Below, in pieces: positions 20,966 to 29,150 of a stretch of 29,150 nt of DNA (position 1 is the stretch's first letter; every line of letters begins with the position of its first letter). The DNA is from MGIIb-O5 sp036154155 (GTDB taxonomy: Archaea; Thermoplasmatota; Poseidoniia; Poseidoniales; Thalassarchaeaceae), in contig JAYZLP010000003.1 in NCBI GenBank assembly GCA_036154155.1, forward strand, positions 1 through 29,150, given 5' to 3'. The position numbers and the translations under genes were made by a program. The notes beneath the pieces were generated by a model. The model had not been told where the DNA came from. It was given only the letters and a program-made list of their open reading frames with translations, and did no database searches.

Positions 20966-21895
20966 TCAGTCCAACATCCCATCAGCAGTCGATGGATCGA
21001 TCATCATGATGGATGCAAGAAGGACCCATCCAGTAAGCATCGAAACCCGGAATAAGGCAGTCTGGAAGTCCACCAGCCGCTCTCGAGATAGGATGACCGC
21101 TATGTTCAGAATGCACATCATTCCTGCTGCAGCAAGAAACCAGATCTCGTCCATCGGATCGGAGATCGCAAAGCATGCAAACCAAAGCAATGTAAGCTGT
21201 ACCGAGGTTCTCGTTGTGGCCTGCTCACCGAATCTTGAAGGGAATGAATGAATTCCGTTCTCCCTATCGCTTTCCACATCCATTCTGGCATAGTTGATGT
21301 CGAAGGAAGCTATCCATAATGCCACCCCCAATGAAATGAAGAAAACTTCAGGGTACCAATAGAATTCAGTGAAACCATCATGCATGCCGGTTACTGCAGA
21401 CCAACCAAGCACATCGGCTGAGACAGCCACCCAAGCGCCCGCTGGTGCAAGGCCTAAGCAAAGCCCCAGCCACGAGTGGCACAGCCAGGTGTAGCGTTTC
21501 GTATACGGGTAGACTACGAAGACCACAACCGGCAGCCAAGCCATCATGAGGGCCACCTCGTTAAGTTGCCAAGCTCCGAAAAGGAGCATCCCAAGGAATG
21601 CTCCAGAAAGGGTCCAAGCCGTCCTCATGGACATCGCGCCTGAAACCAAATGCCTACTCTCAGTCCGAGGGTTGGCAGCGTCAACGTCCTTGTCGATTAT
21701 CCTATTCAACGCCATAGCCAGCCCTCGTGCACCAACTGCGGCAATCAGTATCCAAAGGAGATCGACCCCAAACATGGGTGTTGTGAGCTCGTGGGCAAAT
21801 TGGTTGTGGGCTAGAACGTAGCCAATAAGTACGAATGGGAGGGAGAACAGTGTGTGCTCCACTTTGACGAAATCCAGAATATCCCTAACTCCCAT
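20966..21895 (-). CDS. UbiA-family prenyltransferase, MqnP/4-hydroxybenzoate-type
   Basis: This is an integral membrane enzyme that attaches an isoprenoid chain to an aromatic acid. Both Asp-rich motifs are intact: NRIIDKDVDAANPRT, followed by ESRHLVSGAMS, and DINYARMDVESDRENGIHSF, followed by SRFG. These match 4-hydroxybenzoate polyprenyltransferase and the futalosine-pathway enzyme MqnP more than archaeal DGGGP synthase. Several hydrophobic helices fill the rest. I choose ATG 21895 (MGVRDILDFVKVEHTLFSLP), whose A overlaps the ubiD stop as TGATG, implying translational coupling. The longer frame to 21919 is unnecessary. The adjacent UbiD-type decarboxylase supports a role in quinone synthesis, probably menaquinone. 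Confidence 0.88.
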   Translation of the reverse strand: MGVRDILDFVKVEHTLFSLPFVLIGYVLAHNQFAHELTTPMFGVDLLWILIAAVGARGLAMALNRIIDKDVDAANPRTESRHLVSGAMSMRTAWTLSGAFLGMLLFGAWQLNEVALMMAWLPVVVFVVYPYTKRYTWLCHSWLGLCLGLAPAGAWVAVSADVLGWSAVTGMHDGFTEFYWYPEVFFISLGVALWIASFDINYARMDVESDRENGIHSFPSRFGEQATTRTSVQLTLLWFACFAISDPMDEIWFLAAAGMMCILNIAVILSRERLVDFQTALFRVSMLTGWVLLASIMMIDPSTADGMLD

Positions 21896-23766
21896 CAGAG
21901 GCCCCCCTCTTCCAGCCACGAGTCAACCCTGCTCAGAACCCCTGGGTCATGCAATGTCACCCCCGGCCACCTGCGAACAGGCAGTGGCCCATCGTTCGAA
22001 GGGATTGGGGCAGTGGCATCCCATGCGACACGCTTTCTTTCGTCATCGAAATGAAAGTCCCTGCCAACGTCGAACCGGCAGAATAGTTGCCAAAGTAGGC
22101 GCCTCTTCCACCCTTCATCATAGAGGTCGGCATCGGTGTCTGTGATGAAAAGCCACCTGAGGTTCTTCGAACCCTCAAGCTCCCAAATCTCCCTGCAGAT
22201 CCTTTCTATCTTCTCCCTCTGCCTCCTCGCTCCTAACTCATCCACCTTCTCCACGCTTTCCTCGGGCTTGGGTCCTCCATGAATTTCTGTAGTTACTACT
22301 AACATAGACGAGCGAAGGAACCTCGCCTGCTCGACCCCTTCGATGCCCGAAGCTGAAATTTCTAGTGCCTCAGGACAACCAGGCGGAGCCATCGAACCGT
22401 GCAACCTGTCCCCGATCGCGGGCTTGGTCGCATCGATCATCAATTTGTCGTGGACGTTCTCCCATGGCGAGGCGTGAGCCAGGGAATCGGCCACCATCCC
22501 GGGAAGAATCACCAAATCATCAGGAATATTCACCCTGACGTCCAAGGCATCCAGCAGGAATTCAAGATCCTTCACTGGGTGCCCTTCGTCAACTATTACG
22601 ATCACTTTGAGGAACATCATCTGACCGGCCCCAAGGAGTCCAAGAGCGGTTTTCCTACCTTGTCTTGGGTACCTTTGCTTCGACGAGACTATTGCCAGAT
22701 TGTGGAAACCCGTTTCGAGTGGTAGGAAGAGGTCAACCACGTCCCTATGCTGGAATTTCAGAACTGGAAGGAACGCATCCCCAATGGCCTCTCCGAGGTA
22801 TCCGTCCTCCATGGGAGGTACGCCAACGATAGTCATGGGCACCATCGCATCCTTCCTGTGCGTGATTGCCTCTATGTGCATAACAGGGTAAAGGTCCGGA
22901 AGGGAGTAGTGTCCAAAGTGGTCACCGAAAGGCCCCTCCATCCTAGTCTCCCCGGGGACCATGTACCCCTCAATTACCACATCACACTCCGCAGGAACCC
23001 ATAGGTCGTTCGTCAAACACTTCGTTATTTTCAGCCTCCCTCCGCCAAGAAGGCCCGCGAACTCGTACTCCGACAGATTGTCAGGAAGGGGAGATATCGC
23101 ACTGAACATTACCTCCGGGGGCCCCCCAAGGCATATCGCGACTGGCATTTTTCCGGTAGTGGAATCCGCATGCTCCGCTCCGTGTTTGTGAGCCTGCCAG
23201 TGAAGTCCTACCTCTCTTGATCCGAAGACTTGGCTCCTGTACATCCCCATGTTGTGTACCCCCGTTTCAGGATCAGCGGTAACTACCAATGGAAGCGTCA
23301 TGTACTGCCCACCGTCTTCTGGCCAAGTTTTGGGAATGGGGAGCTTGGTAACGTCTGGGTCATTCATCACTATCTGCTGACAAGCCCCTCTTCCGACTTT
23401 CTTAGGGGCCATGGATATGCCCTCCCTAGCTAGCCCCAGGCCAGTCCAAGGCGCCTTCAGAATACCCCCTATGTCAGGCTTCATGAGCGATACCATCCTA
23501 TTCCCAATCTCATCCGGTGACTTTACTCCTAGAGCCAGATTGGTTCTTTCTCTGGTCCCGAATAGGTTCATTGCGAGAGGAAATTTGCTAATACTGCCAT
23601 CCGGTAGTCTGGGCTGCTCGAATAGAATGGCTCCCCCGCCCCTCTTTACCAGACGGTCGGCGAAGCACCCAGCTTCGTACTCAACATCTACCGGATCGGC
23701 TACTCTGATTAGCTCTCCAGACTCTTCAAGAGAGCGGATGTAACGTGACAGATTGCGCCAGCCCAC
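21895..23766 (-). CDS. UbiD-family decarboxylase, MqnL-like
   Basis: This is a prenylated-FMN-dependent aromatic acid decarboxylase. Family features are GACQQIVMNDPDVTKLPIPK, HNMGMYRSQVF (substrate Arg), and EGPFGDHFGHYSLPDLYPV, which holds the Glu and acidic residue of the R-E-D/E catalytic set; the usual GEFTGYY is GDHFGHY here. TIVGVPPMEDGYLGEAIGDAF follows in two conserved blocks. The 623 residues are longer than E. coli UbiD (about 497) and closer to the menaquinone decarboxylase group. Start is GTG 23766 with GGAGG a few bases upstream; no ATG is near. It is translationally coupled to the UbiA-type gene. The UbiX-type prenyl-FMN synthase it should need is not in the window. Confidence 0.9.
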   Translation of the reverse strand: MGWRNLSRYIRSLEESGELIRVADPVDVEYEAGCFADRLVKRGGGAILFEQPRLPDGSISKFPLAMNLFGTRERTNLALGVKSPDEIGNRMVSLMKPDIGGILKAPWTGLGLAREGISMAPKKVGRGACQQIVMNDPDVTKLPIPKTWPEDGGQYMTLPLVVTADPETGVHNMGMYRSQVFGSREVGLHWQAHKHGAEHADSTTGKMPVAICLGGPPEVMFSAISPLPDNLSEYEFAGLLGGGRLKITKCLTNDLWVPAECDVVIEGYMVPGETRMEGPFGDHFGHYSLPDLYPVMHIEAITHRKDAMVPMTIVGVPPMEDGYLGEAIGDAFLPVLKFQHRDVVDLFLPLETGFHNLAIVSSKQRYPRQGRKTALGLLGAGQMMFLKVIVIVDEGHPVKDLEFLLDALDVRVNIPDDLVILPGMVADSLAHASPWENVHDKLMIDATKPAIGDRLHGSMAPPGCPEALEISASGIEGVEQARFLRSSMLVVTTEIHGGPKPEESVEKVDELGARRQREKIERICREIWELEGSKNLRWLFITDTDADLYDEGWKRRLLWQLFCRFDVGRDFHFDDERKRVAWDATAPIPSNDGPLPVRRWPGVTLHDPGVLSRVDSWLEEGGL

Positions 23767-23803
23767 GACCCTCCGGCACGTCCACAGGATGAGAAGGTTC
23801 GCT

Positions 23804-23820
23804 CGCCGCCGTAGGCGGCG
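23804..23820. promoter_or_regulatory. Perfect GC-rich palindrome in the ubiD/GGR divergent gap
   Basis: CGCCGCC-GTA-GGCGGCG forms a perfect 7-bp stem with a three-base loop. It is centred about 50 bases upstream of the geranylgeranyl reductase ATG and 46 bases upstream of the ubiD GTG. It may be a stem-loop in a leader RNA, a protein-binding operator shared by both divergent units, or a structural barrier. No TATA box is clear in this 94-bp gap. Confidence 0.4.
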
Positions 23821-23860
23821 TGACCGACGGTTTCATTGGGTCACCCGCCCCCGACATACC

Positions 23861-25090
23861 ATGAGCGAGGCAATCACGACATGCGACGTCCTCGTAATTG
23901 GTGCCGGTCCAGGAGGGGGGAACGCAGCCCTTCAGTCGGCCAGATTAGGCCTCAAGACAATACTAATTGAGGACCACAAAGAGATCGGAACGCCAGTACA
24001 TTGTGGCGAATGTATCTCAGACATTGCATGCCAGAACCTGGGCCTAAGTCTACCAGATGAGGTGATTAGCAAGAAAGTCAAGGGCATCAGGGTGATTTTC
24101 CCCGATGGAACCGAGAAGTGCCTGTCCGAACACGGATATGTCCTAGAGAAGCACCTGTTCGAGAGGTGGATCGCCGAGTCAGCGGTTAAGGAGGGCGCCA
24201 CACTCAGCCTCGGCCACAAGATTACCGGAATGAGCAAGCTCTACGAGGAAGGAAACTTCTCCGGATGGATGTGCGAGGGCAAGGGCGACCTTTTCCCGAT
24301 AAAGACGAAGATTGTCATTGACGCTTCGGGTGTCGCATCGGTGAGCTCCAAGATCATCGAACTCAATCCAAGGGGAAAGGTGGTTGCTGGAATGCAATAC
24401 GAGCTAATCGACGTCCCAACAGACGGCTATCTGGATTTCTACATTTGGCCAGAGTATGCTGAGAAGGGGTACCTCTGGATGATTCCGAAGTGTGATGGCA
24501 GGGCCAATGTGGGGCTTGTAACCGAGGACAAACCAAGGACGAAGAGGGCCCTAGACGAGTTCATCGAAAACACACATTTCAAAGAACTCGAGCAGGTACT
24601 GCCACCATGGAAAGAGAAAGGCAACCCTGCCTTTGGAGGGACTATACCCATTTCAGGCCCCCATGAGAATACGCATACAGATGGATTGATGCTCGTCGGT
24701 GATGCTGCTGGCTTCACCTCTCCCCTTTTCGAAGGAGGGTCCCACTTGGCGCTCAAGTCTGCGGTCTTTGCGGCTCAGACGGCCGCAGCCGCTATCTCTG
24801 AGGGGGATCTAAGCGCTTCGAGGCTCGCAGAGTACCCCGAGCTGTGGAAAAAAGAGTTCCCACCATATGGAAAGATCCTGAAGGGCAAGAACGCGCTGTT
24901 CAACCTCTCAGATGACGAGATGTCACTCATGGCTAGGTGCTTCCCCGACGAGATGTCTGACATGGGCGTTGGTGGAAAGGCCATGGTCGGCTTCAGAATT
25001 CTCCTACGAAAGCCGGGATTATACCTCAAGAAGATAGTTCCGGCCATGTTGGCATTCGGTTACAGTCGAGCCAAATATTACGGTTGGTGA
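23861..25090 (+). CDS. Geranylgeranyl reductase family FAD-dependent oxidoreductase
   Basis: The N-terminal FAD-binding motif is VLVIGAGPGGGNAALQSARL, followed by an acidic end (LIEDHKEI). The family Cys motif is GTPVHCGECIS. The second FAD motif is DGLMLVGDAAGFTSPLFEGG. Archaeal members hydrogenate the isoprenoid chains of membrane lipids or of menaquinone. Numbering from ATG 23861 (MSEAITTCD) gives 410 residues, the usual size. The frame extends 36 codons upstream to 23753, but that part is Arg-rich, covers a GC palindrome and overlaps ubiD, so it is rejected. It is followed 4 bp later by ccmF. The divergent quinone genes favour a menaquinone-tail role, while the ether-lipid role is the default. 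Confidence 0.9.
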   Translation: MSEAITTCDVLVIGAGPGGGNAALQSARLGLKTILIEDHKEIGTPVHCGECISDIACQNLGLSLPDEVISKKVKGIRVIFPDGTEKCLSEHGYVLEKHLFERWIAESAVKEGATLSLGHKITGMSKLYEEGNFSGWMCEGKGDLFPIKTKIVIDASGVASVSSKIIELNPRGKVVAGMQYELIDVPTDGYLDFYIWPEYAEKGYLWMIPKCDGRANVGLVTEDKPRTKRALDEFIENTHFKELEQVLPPWKEKGNPAFGGTIPISGPHENTHTDGLMLVGDAAGFTSPLFEGGSHLALKSAVFAAQTAAAAISEGDLSASRLAEYPELWKKEFPPYGKILKGKNALFNLSDDEMSLMARCFPDEMSDMGVGGKAMVGFRILLRKPGLYLKKIVPAMLAFGYSRAKYYGW

Positions 25091-25094
25091 CTGC

Positions 25095-27434
25095 TTGCTT
25101 TCCCTTCTAGGGCAACTCCTCCTGCTGGTTGCCATCTGCGCTTCTCTTCACCACGTATTCAGGCCCGGAAAGTCAGCGGACCCTTTCGTGAGAATGGTAA
25201 CTGCAGCCTCTCAGGCATCACCATTCCTACTACTTGTAGTCGCATTCATTATCGATGCTGAGAACCTAGATCTCGTAGCTAGGTATGGGGGTTCAGAGCT
25301 TCCACTGTTGTATCGCATCTCTGCCGTCTGGAGTAGCAGGTCGGGACCCCTTCTCTTGTGGGCAGGGATAATGGGAGTAGTCACGTTGTACATGTCCAAT
25401 AAGTTACGAGATACTCCTCTAGAGATCAGAATTATGCATGGTTGGACATCACTATTGCTAATCCTAGCGGCAATGCTGGAACCATTCGAGCCATCATCGA
25501 GTCTTATTGGAGGGGGACTGAACCCCCTATTGCAAACTGACCTGATGGTAATCCATCCACCGATAGTTTTCGCCTTCTATTCACTATGCATCGCTACCTC
25601 CAGTGTAGCACTAGCTGGCTTCATGAGGAATGATGAGCCAATAGTGATTCACAACTCACAACTACACTGGGCGAGGGCTGGCTTCCTCGTCGGGACAATA
25701 GGGATAGGGCTAGGTGGGCTTTGGGCATACACGGTTCTGGATTGGGGAGGTTACTGGGCTTGGGATCCAGTTGAGACGGGTTCCCTGCTCCCGTGGCTCG
25801 CATTACTGATTATTCTGCATGCTAGGGCCAACACCAACAGCCTCGCCACTCACGTTTCTCCAGCTGTTGGGATGTTGGCTGGGGCACTCGCTTTTCATGC
25901 AACCCTGGTTACCCGGGCAAATGGAGTCTGGGCGTCGGTCCATGCATTCGTTTCTGACGGGGAGGGCTCCCTCCCACAGGACCCCTATCTCAGAGTTCTG
26001 GAGATTGTAGACTTTGATGCCGTTGGAGCGGAGATACTGGGTTACATGCTCTCTATTGTGTTCTTGTGTTACTACTCTGTTATGCACCTAAGGAAACATC
26101 AGGCAGAGTCACTGGCGAAATTGGGAAGAATAACCCTCATTGAATCAAACAGGAGTCTTTCAGTGATCCTAGTATTTTCGTTCGTAGCCGTGTCTCTTTG
26201 GATAGGCTCCGTGGCGACGTTATTGGTCGGGCTCTCGGCAATCATACTGCTCGTTGAGGGGGACGCACAGAAGCCACCGACCCATTGGGTAGCTTTGGGA
26301 GTCGCTCTGATGCTATTTTCGAGCTGGACATGGAACTCCGAATGGTACCAGGCCTTTGCTGGGATGATTCCATTCTTCGTCCCATGGATAATGACTGAGG
26401 AAGAGGAGGGGGAGTCATGGTGGATTTTCAACAGCGCTTCCTCGCGTACGCGCGCGGCCAAGAGCTTCCCTTGGTATGGCGGGTCTGCCTTTCTACTACT
26501 GACTTGGATGATTCTCACAGTCGAGATAGACGGAACTAGCCTAGAGGCACACGAGTTCTACGGCGCACCCATTATCGGAATGCTCGCCCTTTCCCTGGCT
26601 GCATACTCATGGGGAAACTCGGTGGACACCAGAATTGGCAACTCACTACTAGCACTAGCACTACTACTCTCGCTAGTTTTCGCTTACTTGGCAGACATGT
26701 TCAGCCTCCCGGGGGATCCTCACCTCCCAGTCACATCGTTCGCTACAAGGGGCGCTCTCTCCCTCTTCCTGCTCACACTCCTGGCATTCTCATTCCTGCC
26801 TGTACTAAGGCAGGCATCGAGTACTGCTTCATCCGCATACAAATCCGTTTCCAAAACAGGAAGGAGCGCCCTCTCCCCCGCGCGGATAAGATTACTGGCA
26901 AGCCATCTGGCCCACCTTGGAATTCTCCTGCTTCTAGTCGGTCATGTGATGACGACTACTCTAGTCGACCGTTCGGACCCCTCCCACTTGGTCACGCTTG
27001 TGAAAGACGAACCTGTTAGGCACGGAGACTACGACTACATTCTGATTGAAACCATTGCAATAGACAATCAAGATGAGGATTTCCGATTCGACGTTGGCGA
27101 CGCATATCTCGGAGTGGTGGTTGAGATGAGAAAGGACGGGGATCTGATAGACACCCTTGAGCCGGGCATTCTCAGATTCGGAGTAATGGGCAGGTCGGAG
27201 GTAGACAGGCATGTTGGTATGTTCGGAGACACAATACTGATCCTCGACGGTTTCCAGGTACAGGACCTAATGCCATCGATATTCCTGAATGAAACTGGGG
27301 ACATTGACAGGATACGCGTTACAGTTCACGAACTCCAGGGGAGCCACCTCGTTTGGGGGGGCTGGGTAATTACCATAATAGCGGCCGGTCTAGCCTTTTT
27401 GTCCAGTGAGCGAAACCAATTGGAAGAGGAGTAA
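25095..27434 (+). CDS. ccmF: Cytochrome c maturation heme lyase, CcmF-type
   Basis: This polytopic membrane protein handles heme for covalent attachment to apocytochrome c. The WWD heme-handling domain is WGGYWAWDPVETGSLLPWL (about 217-235). Candidate heme-ligand histidines flank it: His154 in DLMVIHPPIVF, and His268 or 283 in AFHATLVTRANGVWASVHAF. SRSGPLLLWAGIMG near residue 82 is also typical. A large external segment (about 630-755) precedes a final helix ending at SSERNQ. Its 779 residues are longer than bacterial CcmF (about 650). Start is TTG 25095, 4 bp after the GGR stop and directly opening the first membrane helix; no ATG precedes it. Other ccm genes are not in the window. Confidence 0.93.
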   Translation: MLSLLGQLLLLVAICASLHHVFRPGKSADPFVRMVTAASQASPFLLLVVAFIIDAENLDLVARYGGSELPLLYRISAVWSSRSGPLLLWAGIMGVVTLYMSNKLRDTPLEIRIMHGWTSLLLILAAMLEPFEPSSSLIGGGLNPLLQTDLMVIHPPIVFAFYSLCIATSSVALAGFMRNDEPIVIHNSQLHWARAGFLVGTIGIGLGGLWAYTVLDWGGYWAWDPVETGSLLPWLALLIILHARANTNSLATHVSPAVGMLAGALAFHATLVTRANGVWASVHAFVSDGEGSLPQDPYLRVLEIVDFDAVGAEILGYMLSIVFLCYYSVMHLRKHQAESLAKLGRITLIESNRSLSVILVFSFVAVSLWIGSVATLLVGLSAIILLVEGDAQKPPTHWVALGVALMLFSSWTWNSEWYQAFAGMIPFFVPWIMTEEEEGESWWIFNSASSRTRAAKSFPWYGGSAFLLLTWMILTVEIDGTSLEAHEFYGAPIIGMLALSLAAYSWGNSVDTRIGNSLLALALLLSLVFAYLADMFSLPGDPHLPVTSFATRGALSLFLLTLLAFSFLPVLRQASSTASSAYKSVSKTGRSALSPARIRLLASHLAHLGILLLLVGHVMTTTLVDRSDPSHLVTLVKDEPVRHGDYDYILIETIAIDNQDEDFRFDVGDAYLGVVVEMRKDGDLIDTLEPGILRFGVMGRSEVDRHVGMFGDTILILDGFQVQDLMPSIFLNETGDIDRIRVTVHELQGSHLVWGGWVITIIAAGLAFLSSERNQLEEE

Positions 27435-27514
27435 CTGACTCAGACCCAGCTATGGTGACACCGTTTGTATGAAAAAGGGGAAGCGGGTCGGCCGGACGCC
27501 TAGGAGGCCCATTC

Positions 27515-28210
27515 ATGGATAGCGGTGCAATAGTCCACATTGACTACGACCTTTACGAAGGTGAAGCTGAGAGGCTAATCGAGACTACTCGCGAGGACGT
27601 CGCGAAGGAGCACGATATGCATGAAGAAGGCCGAACTTACGAGCCTCTCGTGACTGTAGTTGGGGATGGCAGACTAATCGCCGGATTCGAGGCCTCACTG
27701 TCCGAGGCTGAGGCCGACAAGGACTACGAAGTTGACATAGAGCCCGCAGATGCCTATGGGGAGAGGGACGCCAGCCTAGTCGAGACAATAGGCCAGAACG
27801 TCCTGATGAGAAGCGTCCGAGATCCAAATATGCTAGCAATCGGCGCACCAGTTGAAATCGGTGGAAGGCAGGGCATCCTACAATTTCTGAGCGCTGGACG
27901 CGCGCGCATCGACTACAATCACCCACTTGCAGGCTCAACTCTTCGCTACAACTACAGGATTGTGAAGGTAGTTGAGGACCGCAAGGAGAAGGTCGAGACC
28001 CTCCTCAACATGAATACTGGTCGAGACGACTTCGAAATCGAATTCAAGAAGGACGACCTCACGGTGACACTCCCTGACACAATAGCTTACGACCAGAACT
28101 GGTCATACGCTAAGTTCAGCCTCGTGAGGACGCTCAGAGACCACATCGGCGTTGGCACAATCGTTTTCCGAGAAGTGCACGAACCGAGGGCAATAGCCGA
28201 AGAAGAGTGA
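27515..28210 (+). CDS. FKBP-type peptidyl-prolyl cis-trans isomerase, long archaeal (SlyD-like) form
   Basis: This is a cytosolic folding catalyst. The FKBP half-domains are around HIDYDLYEGEAERLIETT and GDGRLIAGFEASLSE / DYEVDIEPADAYGERD. An insert-in-flap chaperone domain lies at about 85-132, and the fold closes with YNHPLAGSTLRYNYRIVKV. Residues about 155-231 are an extra C-terminal domain present in the 26-kDa archaeal FKBPs. There is no signal peptide and no His-rich metal tail as in bacterial SlyD. The ATG is preceded by GGAGG (27504-27508) with a six-base gap. The 80-bp gap from ccmF holds no other feature that I recognise. Confidence 0.92.
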   Translation: MDSGAIVHIDYDLYEGEAERLIETTREDVAKEHDMHEEGRTYEPLVTVVGDGRLIAGFEASLSEAEADKDYEVDIEPADAYGERDASLVETIGQNVLMRSVRDPNMLAIGAPVEIGGRQGILQFLSAGRARIDYNHPLAGSTLRYNYRIVKVVEDRKEKVETLLNMNTGRDDFEIEFKKDDLTVTLPDTIAYDQNWSYAKFSLVRTLRDHIGVGTIVFREVHEPRAIAEEE

Positions 28211-28362
28211 TTCGCAGGGTTCTTCCCCAGTCACCATCACGAAAGGGATGCCTCAATGACGACGAAGGTGGACTGAGCCAACGGCACTGACGTTCCCTAT
28301 GAGTACCGAGAGGCACCAATTCATACGTGCATTCAAGTCACGCAGTGTTTTCGGACAAACAG

Positions 28363-29028
28363 ATGGCAAGGAAAACCGTAGGCCTCTCGTTGGTCGCAAT
28401 TATGCTGCTTTCTATCCTCTCCAGTGGCTGCATGGGCCTAGCAATACAAAGAGAGGTGATGGAAGACCTCAGGGAAGAATATGAAATCGACAATATCCCC
28501 GTTGACCCTACTGGGTGGGAGCACAAGTTCTCTCAGAATGAGTGCGTACTCCCTGGGAGTGACGAGGATGCACAGGAGGTGGATTGCTATTCCAACGTCA
28601 CCACCATCCGTGTCGATCAGACGGTTTCTAAGATGTCGTTGGACCTGTCTGTTTCCTTCGAGTGGTCGGCACTAATCGGCGAGTACCTGGGGAACAACAC
28701 AGATGAAATTAGATTCGTCGAGATTATACTTCGTAAGCCCAATCAGGAACCATGCTGGACCTACCTGGCCACAAGCACAGTTTCCCTTGAAGAAGAGTGG
28801 GATGGGGAAAACGACTGCGATTCGGGAATGGGTTCCAACGTCTCAGGTTTCGATGAGGGGGAATGGAAACTGGAGGTAAGAGCACGAGGTTATGCATTCA
28901 CCGCACCGATAGACACGCTTTCCTTCCAAGATGAATTCAGAGTCTCACTCTGGGTGACAAAACCATGCGTTAGGTTCCCAGAAATACACGATTATCCCGA
29001 TTGCACACCCCTCTCCGATATGGACTGA
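28363..29028 (+). CDS. Putative secreted lipoprotein, unknown function
   Basis: I do not recognise a domain. From ATG 28363 the N-terminus is a classical signal sequence: ARK, then a hydrophobic run LSLVAIMLLSILSSGC with Cys23 as the likely lipid-modified residue. The -3 residue is Ser, so the lipobox is imperfect. The mature part is acidic with six further cysteines (in NECVL, DCYSN, EPCW, NDCDS, KPCVR, PDCTP), probably forming disulphides. The beta-rich segments (SLDLSVSFEWSALIG, RFVEIILRKP, WKLEVRARGYAF) suggest an Ig- or C2-like sandwich. The longer frame starts at GTG 28327, but that would bury the signal peptide. The 152 bp before it contain no other feature I can identify. Confidence 0.7.
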   Translation: MARKTVGLSLVAIMLLSILSSGCMGLAIQREVMEDLREEYEIDNIPVDPTGWEHKFSQNECVLPGSDEDAQEVDCYSNVTTIRVDQTVSKMSLDLSVSFEWSALIGEYLGNNTDEIRFVEIILRKPNQEPCWTYLATSTVSLEEEWDGENDCDSGMGSNVSGFDEGEWKLEVRARGYAFTAPIDTLSFQDEFRVSLWVTKPCVRFPEIHDYPDCTPLSDMD

Positions 29029-29104
29029 GCCGTTTTATCCGGCCTGAGTCCATGCGTAGCGCTTATGAGGAGCCGGCAGGTCGCCGCGACGCTGAGGAAT
29101 CATT

Positions 29105-29150
29105 GTGGATGACAGTCTGAGCCCCCTAGTGCCTCTGGACATGTATGAGC
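29105..29150 (+). CDS. Possible 5' end of a further gene, cut by the window
   Basis: GTG 29105 opens a frame that stays open to the edge: V/M-D-D-S-L-S-P-L-V-P-L-D-M-Y-E. The PLVPLDxY pattern is reminiscent of the N-terminus of archaeal ribosomal protein S2, but 15 residues are too few to decide. The overlapping ATG 29109 stops after three codons. An A/T-rich GTTTTATCC at 29032-29040 could be its TATA element. Confidence 0.3.
   Translation, partial: MDDSLSPLVPLDMYE

Noticed and set aside
23753..23860. An Arg-rich N-terminal extension of the geranylgeranyl reductase frame (MRRFARRRRRRDRR).
   Set aside because: It lies upstream of the FAD domain, covers the GC palindrome and overlaps the ubiD start. 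The ATG at 23861 starts at the normal family N-terminus.
28211..28362. A possible small gene or RNA in the gap before the last lipoprotein.
   Set aside because: No frame shows coding bias and I found no hairpin or promoter-like element worth reporting.
1..29150. CRISPR arrays, insertion sequences, integrases, attachment sites or a provirus.
   Set aside because: I saw no spaced direct repeats, no transposase or integrase motifs and no disrupted tRNA ends. The content is ordinary chromosomal genes.

Overview
The window looks like a chromosomal segment of a planktonic euryarchaeon. The best guess is Marine Group II (Candidatus Poseidoniales, Thermoplasmatota). Archaeal markers are a GINS subunit with the Sld5/Psf1-type domain order, elongation factor 1A next to ribosomal protein S10, an L7Ae-S28e-L24e cluster, family B DNA polymerase, deoxyhypusine synthase and geranylgeranyl reductase. 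They sit beside genes of bacterial type: UvrB, aminopeptidase C/bleomycin hydrolase, a CcmF heme lyase, an Hc1 histone-like protein and PKD lipoproteins. The lineage assignment is inferred from gene content and protein style, not from a search. I see no integrase, transposase, CRISPR array or rRNA.

Layout. 1-3070: 3' part of a HAD phosphatase, tRNA-Leu(CAA) on the minus strand, GINS, and pepC. 3061-8663 (minus): polB, a PKD lipoprotein, EF-1A and S10. 8804-10065: branched-chain aminotransferase and a small Cys-rich protein, facing a 48-residue minus-strand ORF. 10310-12337: a membrane-anchored S15/CocE-type hydrolase with a His/Cys-rich tail. 12330-14950 (minus): a PRC-barrel-like protein, tRNA-Ile(GAT), PRPP synthetase, L7Ae, S28e and L24e. 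15000-15197: an AT-rich divergent regulatory region with repeated GATTAT sites. 15198-17431: a class III aminotransferase plus a degenerate SDR/epimerase-like protein. 17434-23766 (minus): a tight run ubiD, ubiA, uvrB, deoxyhypusine synthase, then Hc1. 23861-27434: geranylgeranyl reductase and CcmF. 27515-29150: FKBP isomerase, a lipoprotein, and probably the first codons of another gene.

How the genes may work together. The UbiD/UbiA pair resembles the decarboxylase and prenyltransferase of futalosine-type menaquinone synthesis (MqnL/MqnP). It is divergent from a geranylgeranyl reductase and a CcmF. This suggests a respiratory-chain assembly locus: quinone head prenylation, saturation of the isoprenoid tail, and cytochrome c maturation. 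The least explained unit is the two-gene operon at 15198-17431, where a PLP aminotransferase of unknown substrate sits next to a shrunken epimerase-like protein that seems to have lost its NAD-binding loop. Several compact proteins (48-64 residues) also lie in convergent gaps that simple length-filtered gene calling would miss.
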